A stretch of DNA of 64,000 bases from Physcia stellaris (lineage: Eukaryota > Ascomycota > Lecanoromycetes > Caliciales > Physciaceae): the NCBI GenBank assembly GCA_018902385.1, contig JABSSW010000011.1, positions 310,001 to 374,000 of the forward strand, written 5' to 3'. The translations under genes were made by a program, and so were the position numbers. The notes beneath the pieces were generated by a model. It saw only the letters and a program-made list of their open reading frames with translations. It was not told the DNA's origin and searched no databases. How positions within the stretch are numbered: position 1 is the stretch's first letter; each line of letters starts with the position of its first letter. Below, piece by piece: positions 58,917-64,000 of the stretch.

Positions 58917-59322
58917 TCGAAAAAATACTGAACGAAATACTTGAAAATCAAACAAAATACATGAGAGACAGAAATGAAACAACAATTTAAAAAGCAACGT
59001 CTCAAAAAATTGAAAAAAAAACAAATTGAAAAAAAAATTGAATTCATATTAAATCAATCACAAATTGATCGACAAATCAATGAAATTAAACAAAAAATGA
59101 AAGCTAATTTAATCACGAATTACAATTTTTTCAAAAAAATTTCAACAAATTGATGAACGAAACGATGATAAAACAATGAAAAATTATGAATTATGAATGA
59201 ATCGATGTTACGAATTCTGATCGATTAAGTTTAAAAAATTGAATATTGAAATTACACACATTTCGATGATTATTTCGAAGTTATTTACGAAATCGTAAAT
59301 TCTTTTTTGTTATTATGTGAGT

Positions 59323-59471
59323 TGATGAAGTGCAAAATGCATTTTTCTCAATTAATTTAGTTTAGCAACAGCATAAGTGATCATTTGACCATCAGAGACT
59401 TTTTTTTTTCATCATACAATGCATCCTGATTTCTAGCCATTGATTTCTATCCACCAGTGACTAGTTCTTCA
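59323..59471 (+). repeat. 3' LTR
   Basis: TGATGAAG...TTCTTCA. The inner (left) half is mutated (AATTTAGTTTAGCAACAG against AGCCTAGCCTAGCAGCAG in the 5' LTR). The outer half from about 59395 keeps its Cs. Confidence 0.88.
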
Positions 59472-59990
59472 GTACGGAGAGCTTAGTACGGGCCGATTGC
59501 CGAGGTCGCGTAAACCTTCCTTCATCCCACCCAGCAATATTATTGGATCTTTGAGAGCTTAATCTATACCCATCTTTCTTCACTTCTTGACAACCCTCTT
59601 TGTACAGTTTTCAGCCAGCATGGCGTGCCAATCCATCTACACTTAGCGTTACTAAGACTTGTTCAGTCGGCCTGTAGTCAGTCGCCAGGGCCCTCAAGAC
59701 TAGAGTAAATAAGGATCATACGGTGATTCATGCTAGGCTGTACAATAATACGAATCTAGGTCGAGTATTTCAAACGTATTCTTGTACCATCTTCGTAGTA
59801 GGTCTCATTCAATTGTTCAGTTGCTTAATCTTCTTCGTTCTTTTTTCTCTAGCAGTCACAAATTTGGTCGAAAACACAGCCACGCCGTTATTGGAACATA
59901 TAAATTCCTAAATTACAGTGTTTCTTGAGTTACATTGTTCAGAGCCATCGCAATATCTCTATATGTGTTTTGTTGTCTCTTTTATTTGAC
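59472..59990. other. Intergenic, former PXR1 upstream region
   Basis: Normal-composition DNA that before the insertion was joined to the PXR1 promoter at 50706. A 62-residue plus frame at 59723-59911 is hydrophobic but unsupported. Confidence 0.4.
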
Positions 59991-60449
59991 TTAGAAATAG
60001 CCCTCAATGCTAGGTGTACCAGCAAAAGTTTCAGAAATGCCTGAACCTCCCTGTTCAAGCCGTCTCGCGAGGGCTCCAAAGCTCTCTGCTATCCTTTCTA
60101 CACTACTACCGTCCGCAGCTTCACGGTAGAAGTTGGTCTCCTTCAACTCTTCACGCTCTAGATTTACTAGTAGACGCTGTAGCGAATGCCGAGGCCAATT
60201 TTCCCTTCTTGCGGTTTCCTCAAGTCTTTCCGATAGCAAGCTGTAGAAGTCAAAAATCAAGTCTTGTTCAGCTTTACGGCACCTGGTGCAGAGCTCAACA
60301 GACCGAGAGCGGACGTACCGAATGATTTCTCGATTGCCGTTGCGGCATTTCTGAGTCCGTCTGTAAACGCCAGCGTAGCAGGCGTCTACGAGTTTGTAGG
60401 ACCTTAGATGCCTACAGCGTCGGGCAACAGTTACCATGTACCGGCACAT
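59991..60449 (-). CDS. Small Cys-containing fungal hypothetical protein
   Basis: 152 aa, single exon. The N-terminal third has regularly spaced Cys/His residues (MCRYMVTVARRCRHLRSYKL, CYAGVYRRTQKC, ELCTRCRKAEQDL) that could bind zinc. The rest is helical and charged (RRENWPRHSLQRLLVNLERE). The C-x2-C ... M-C-R-Y start is common in small uncharacterised ascomycete proteins. Function unknown. Confidence 0.55.
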   Translation of the reverse strand: MCRYMVTVARRCRHLRSYKLVDACYAGVYRRTQKCRNGNREIIRYVRSRSVELCTRCRKAEQDLIFDFYSLLSERLEETARRENWPRHSLQRLLVNLEREELKETNFYREAADGSSVERIAESFGALARRLEQGGSGISETFAGTPSIEGYF

Positions 60450-60909
60450 GGATGCAAGGGTGATCTAGTGATCTGATAGTGAAGATGTTGTTGATAGTGA
60501 CAGTGTGATGAAGAATCTAAGTCACAAGCGCTCTGTGATTGAGGAGCATGTAACAAGAGTAAGATATACCGAGAGGCCCAAGACAAAGGAGAAGGACAAT
60601 CTATTGTGTTGCGTTGTATAAACAACAAAGCCATTCCTTTGACGTTCAGCTTGATTAACAATGCCTTTGATCGGCTTTGTTCTATTTGTGAGTATAGCGA
60701 TGTAAAGTGTGAGTACACATTTAGCCTTGAGTAAGTTCATCACAGTCAGAGATCTCAACCGTATATTTGCACACACCTTATCACTCTACTTCTTCCACAA
60801 CCATCTCAGTTAACTCTGCACCTGCCCGATCCACACTCGAGTACGTGATCAAAGCAAAAGAAGCCTCCAGTCTCTGATAGAGCGAAGAAGTCACAGCCGA
60901 CAAGAGATC
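60450..60909. promoter_or_regulatory. Shared divergent intergenic region
   Basis: 460 bp between the small Cys protein (minus) and the next gene (plus). Short open frames on the minus strand are not credible. No specific site is claimed. Confidence 0.4.
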
Positions 60910-62334
60910 ATGAGAAAAAACTTCCAAAAGCTAAGAGTTCATACAGATCAGAGCCCTTCGCCCCCAGCGCCCCTCGGTTCTAGCTTCAACCGTACGCCGC
61001 CACTTGATCCACCCATAGTCATGGCATCACCCGTGCCCAGCAGAGGCCCATCGCGCAGCGGCACTCCGCTCTCTGATCCTAGATCATCATCACGGCAGTC
61101 CGACCCTTTCACTGAAAATAATGGTTCACCTAGCAAAGGGAGCAGGTTCTCCCGCCTCAAGCAAAGCGTCAGAGATAATTTTGCCGCAGGTATAGACCCA
61201 GAAGGATTCCATGAGAAACGTCGACGAGAAGCCAGGGCAGGCGGCTCCCCCACCTCATCTAATAACAACAGTCGATCCATGACTCCCATTTCGCGCGGGG
61301 ATAGCAGGGACAACGTACCAACAAGTCAACCGGCCAGTCGATCTATGACTCCCATCTCGCGCGGGAATACCATGGACACCGCACCAACAAGCCATCCTAC
61401 CAGTCGAGATCTATCTCGTAAAGCGACCAACCAGTCTACACCAAGCCGACCGAGTGTTTTAACTCGGAAGGTCGGCAAGAAGGATGTGCTTCATCACGAA
61501 AAGCAAGTCCGGAAATTCGATCGTCAGGCATCTCAACGCCAGAGGGTGAAACTTCAACGAAAGTTCGAGCGTGGAGAATTGGAGGGAGCAGGTTCGCCGC
61601 GCCATGCTCCGATACAATTGCTAGAACAAGCTAACGACGCGCGCAATCGAGCAGAGGAGAAGCGTAAGCTATATGATTCTGAACGCCGCCGATCATTAGA
61701 GGACAGACGACGAGCATACGCACCCAACAGACCAAAGACCCCAGAAAACAGGCGTGAAGCCCTGGGCACCGACTCTTCTGGGCGCGACCCAGTTCAAACC
61801 ACTCGCTCCTCGTCACAGCGACGAGAGCCGGAATATGATAAGGATCGTGACAAGCGACCCGAGCCCCAAGCGGCTAGAGACCCTGACTCTGCAAGGGAAT
61901 CAGACTGCGACAGTATTGAGTATACAGTCCCGATCGCCTATCACTCGCAAGCCGCTGACGATCCTTTCAAAGAGCCATCATCGACCTATACTTCTACAGC
62001 CGCGACAGCGACTAGACCCGGAGCCAGAGACATAAATCCCTACCATTGGGGCGGCCTACAGCCTCGAACGCCCAGCCCATCCGAGTATACGGATGCATCA
62101 GTCGAGGAAGATAACGATCCGTTCACTGAGCCCGCGCGGCAAATGTGGACCTCCCGTTCCCGCCAAAACCAAGACGAGCAAACCAGATCTTCAACTTCTT
62201 CCCTCTATTCGCAGGAAGATCAACCTAGCCCTAAGCACGAATACAACCCTTGCGAAGAGTGGTTAAGCCCACAGTCTCTTCAAATCATAAAGCCGATCCC
62301 AGAGTCGGAGCAGCCAAGGGGGAGCATGAGATGA
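60910..62334 (+). CDS. Disordered Ser/Arg-rich fungal hypothetical protein
   Basis: 474 aa, starting at ATG 60910 (an alternative start, MASPVPSRG, is at 61021). It has no enzymatic domain. Features are three SRSMTPISRG-type repeats (two near-identical, about residues 120-155), a basic helical block (KQVRKFDRQASQRQRVKLQR), an Arg/Glu-rich coiled segment (RNRAEEKRKLYDSERRRSLE) and acidic DPF motifs (SDPFTENN, DDPFKEPS, NDPFTEPA) that resemble endocytic adaptor-binding DPF signals. The stop follows a run of five G (about 62317). In the adjacent frame a coding-like tail of about 45 residues continues to 62447 (MIINRMTMPDKEASRQERD, ending REYF), so the annotated C-terminus may be a frameshift product. 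Confidence 0.65.
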   Translation: MRKNFQKLRVHTDQSPSPPAPLGSSFNRTPPLDPPIVMASPVPSRGPSRSGTPLSDPRSSSRQSDPFTENNGSPSKGSRFSRLKQSVRDNFAAGIDPEGFHEKRRREARAGGSPTSSNNNSRSMTPISRGDSRDNVPTSQPASRSMTPISRGNTMDTAPTSHPTSRDLSRKATNQSTPSRPSVLTRKVGKKDVLHHEKQVRKFDRQASQRQRVKLQRKFERGELEGAGSPRHAPIQLLEQANDARNRAEEKRKLYDSERRRSLEDRRRAYAPNRPKTPENRREALGTDSSGRDPVQTTRSSSQRREPEYDKDRDKRPEPQAARDPDSARESDCDSIEYTVPIAYHSQAADDPFKEPSSTYTSTAATATRPGARDINPYHWGGLQPRTPSPSEYTDASVEEDNDPFTEPARQMWTSRSRQNQDEQTRSSTSSLYSQEDQPSPKHEYNPCEEWLSPQSLQIIKPIPESEQPRGSMR

Positions 62335-63719
62335 TCATCAACAGAATGACGATGCCGGACAAGGAAGCGTCGCGGCAGGAGCGAGATACCTACTATGCGC
62401 ATGTCACGCGGCGGATGAGGGGGCCAGCGGGGAGGGAATACTTCTAAGCCCTATGTGGGCATGGCAGGATGGTGGGTAGATAACGAGATGGGGGCTGAGG
62501 ACATTGCATTCATAAACTGACGATAGCGCTTGCTTTGGAGCTGAATCTTGAGTCGTGGTTCAGTATATATAGTATATATTAGTAGCTTGCATATAATCTC
62601 TACTCTTCCAGTACTACTGTATGTCGTTCATGGAACCATAGCATTTCTCTAACATGATTTTCTCAGATCCACTCCCTTTGCCAACACGGCTGTGCTGCAT
62701 CACGAGAGATCCTCCATGTAACATCCTCACAGGAATATTTCACCGAGGTAGCCAACGTAGGGCGCAGAACAAGATATTTCGAAGCCTTGCCCCTTGGAAG
62801 ACGCATGTGCCGTTACCTCTTCGAGAGTCCACCGTGCAAATATCACAGACTTCCGTGCTTCTCAACCCCTAAACCCCCAAACCCCCAAAAACATAACCTA
62901 AAAGAAATCGTGAAGGGATCCCACCGTAGCAAAATAAAACTAAAACCTGTCAGAGCTTTACCAAGGGTTTTCCTTCGCAGGTCTGCAGTCCTCGAGAACC
63001 TGGCCTTTAAGGAATCAAAGCTAAATGGCTGATTTGGGCGATCCGGATGGCATGAAGGATTCCGAAGAGCTGCTTGGCGATTCTTCATCCATTTCATCTG
63101 GCTGTTGCGCTCGTCATTTCGATTCCCTTTTAATGGGATTTCCATTCAAGTTGCAACGCGTTCGTGGGAAGAAGGGAAAAAGGGAGGTCCCAGCTAAGCA
63201 TTCCCAAGGTCTCGGCTTGCCGCAGATGCCGAGATTGCCGAGGTCTTGGCGGCATCCCGATCCGTGGATAACATCATGATGTTTTCATTTCTGGCATAGC
63301 ATGCAAGCCATCACCTGAACGGCAACTCGAACGTATCAAAAGTCTACGACGGCGCCCCTCCAACATTCTTGTTAACTGCTTAGTGGTGGTAGCATTATGG
63401 AAAAGGTATCCGCATTGATTGCATCCCGTGAGAATTACAGAAGTGCATCATGGGTTACCCCGGACCGTGATAATGAGTGGATCATATAAGATGCAGTTGC
63501 TAATTTGCAGCTCCCCTTATCTACCTATGAGGATCAGATGTGACGTCGTGGAGAACACGATATCGGCAGCCACTTTCTATTCCCGGCTACGAGGCCCCCT
63601 TGCTGTTTTGAGCCTTTTGCATTCTTCCATCTCGCTTTGATCTTGTTCAATCTTCCCAAAGCTGTCCTTACATTTTTAATCTATTCCGTCTAAACTCCAG
63701 CAGCACTGATACAGCAACC
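62335..63719. other. Intergenic, no supported gene
   Basis: About 1.4 kb (1.27 kb if the alternative C-terminal tail to 62447 is real). A C/A-rich stretch at 62864-62895 has ACCCCTAAACCCCC-like units but is not a telomere array. Short plus frames (for example 63025-63279) lack coding character. Confidence 0.45.
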
Positions 63720-64000
63720 ATGAAGCTATCAACGCTCTTCACCAGCCTCGCCCTCTGTACGTCCCCAAACCCCTCGATAGAACCCACAAGCTAACAACTC
63801 CACCAGGCGCTCTAGCCCGCGCCCAAGAGGAACATCGCCCTCCCTCCGACTACCACCGCGTAGTAATCGTGCACGCGAGCCTCATGGGCATCGCCTTCGT
63901 CCTCCTCATGCCCCTCGGCGTCTTCCTGATCCGCCTCACCACCTTCAAAGGCCTAATCTGGGCGCATGCGGGCATACAACTCTCCGCCTACCTCGTCGCC
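63720..64000 (+). CDS. Cytochrome b561/ferric-reductase-like membrane protein, 5' part
   Basis: Exon 1 is 63720-63756, intron 63757-63806 (GTACGT, acceptor CCACCAG), and exon 2 runs from 63807 off the window. It begins with a signal peptide (MKLSTLFTSLALCALARAQ), then HRVVIVHASLMGIAFVLLMP (first helix with a conserved His), GVFLIRL and WAHAGIQLSAYLVA (second helix with a His). The paired helix His residues fit the cytochrome b561 core that binds heme b and carries electrons across the membrane. In fungi it often follows a CDH-type or DOMON domain, but here the helices start almost directly after the signal. Truncated by the window edge. Confidence 0.75.

Larger units (their letters stand above)
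50707..59471 (+). mobile_element. Complete Ty3/gypsy-order LTR retrotransposon, mutated
   Basis: 8765 bp with two LTRs (148 and 149 bp) starting TGATG and ending TTCA, flanked by GTAC on both sides (50703-50706 and 59472-59475). Inside, in order on the plus strand: gag with zinc knuckle, protease, reverse transcriptase, RNase H, integrase, then an extra ORF before the 3' LTR. RT-RH before IN is the gypsy order. All frames are broken, mostly by TGA. The interior is AT-rich with CpT/CpC nearly absent. The element lies 52 bp upstream of PXR1. Confidence 0.9.

Noticed and set aside
25690-59390. Mitochondrial insertion (NUMT), suggested by AT-richness and TGA at Trp positions
   Set aside because: The tracts contain transposon domains (DDE_4, MULE, RT/IN), inverted repeats or LTRs and target-site duplications, and they keep many CpG. 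The TGA pattern follows from the CpY mutation context.
62864-62895. Interstitial telomere repeat (CCCTAAA-like)
   Set aside because: Only one CCCTAA unit; the rest is irregular C/A-rich sequence.
1-64000. CRISPR arrays, tRNA or rRNA genes
   Set aside because: No spaced direct repeats, tRNA-like cloverleaf or rRNA signature was recognised on reading; this is a eukaryotic nuclear region.

Overview
This is a nuclear fragment from a filamentous ascomycete (Pezizomycotina-type). The evidence is small genes with short introns (about 45-70 nt) carrying CTGAC/CTAAY branch sites, fungal-specific families, and large AT-rich tracts of mutated transposons. A genus cannot be assigned from the sequence. 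I rebuilt exon structures by hand; each chain quoted for a gene was checked for frame and for agreement with the family.

Layout. 1-25.5 kb is gene-dense: a branched-chain aminotransferase, a secreted CAP/PR-1 protein, a small Cys-motif protein, HEL2 (ribosome-quality-control E3), a DEK_C+SWIB chromatin protein, PRT1 (eIF3b), RSA4 (60S assembly), MSH4 (meiotic MutS), a secreted TNT-type NADase, a decayed patch (GrpB pseudogene and a membrane-protein gene with an in-frame stop), ADE8 (GAR transformylase) and a membrane M19 dipeptidase. 25.5-29.6 kb is a PIF/Harbinger-type DNA transposon. 29.9-41.4 kb carries a Na+/Ca2+ exchanger, a 13-exon SLIP-GC-like GTPase and an STK19 homologue. 41.4-47.1 kb is two head-to-tail Mutator-like elements. 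47.7-50.7 kb carries a conserved fungal protein and PXR1 (G-patch). 50.7-59.5 kb is a complete Ty3/gypsy-order LTR retrotransposon with an extra 3' ORF. 60-64 kb has two fungal hypotheticals and the start of a cytochrome-b561-like membrane protein.

Most genes are unrelated housekeeping functions (translation, ribosome assembly, purine synthesis, meiosis, repair) in divergent or convergent pairs rather than a pathway cluster.

The most notable signal is in the transposons. They carry C-to-T mutation resembling repeat-induced point mutation (RIP), but in the wrong context: CpT and CpC (RpG on the other strand) are hit, while CpA, the classical RIP target, and CpG are largely spared. Comparing the two LTRs, all 18 transitions I could read are CpT or CpC. 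Consequently the transposon frames are broken almost only by TGA at former Trp codons. The mutated zones stop inside the element ends, and genes only 35-60 bp away are intact. All three insertion sites lie within about 60 bp upstream of a start codon.
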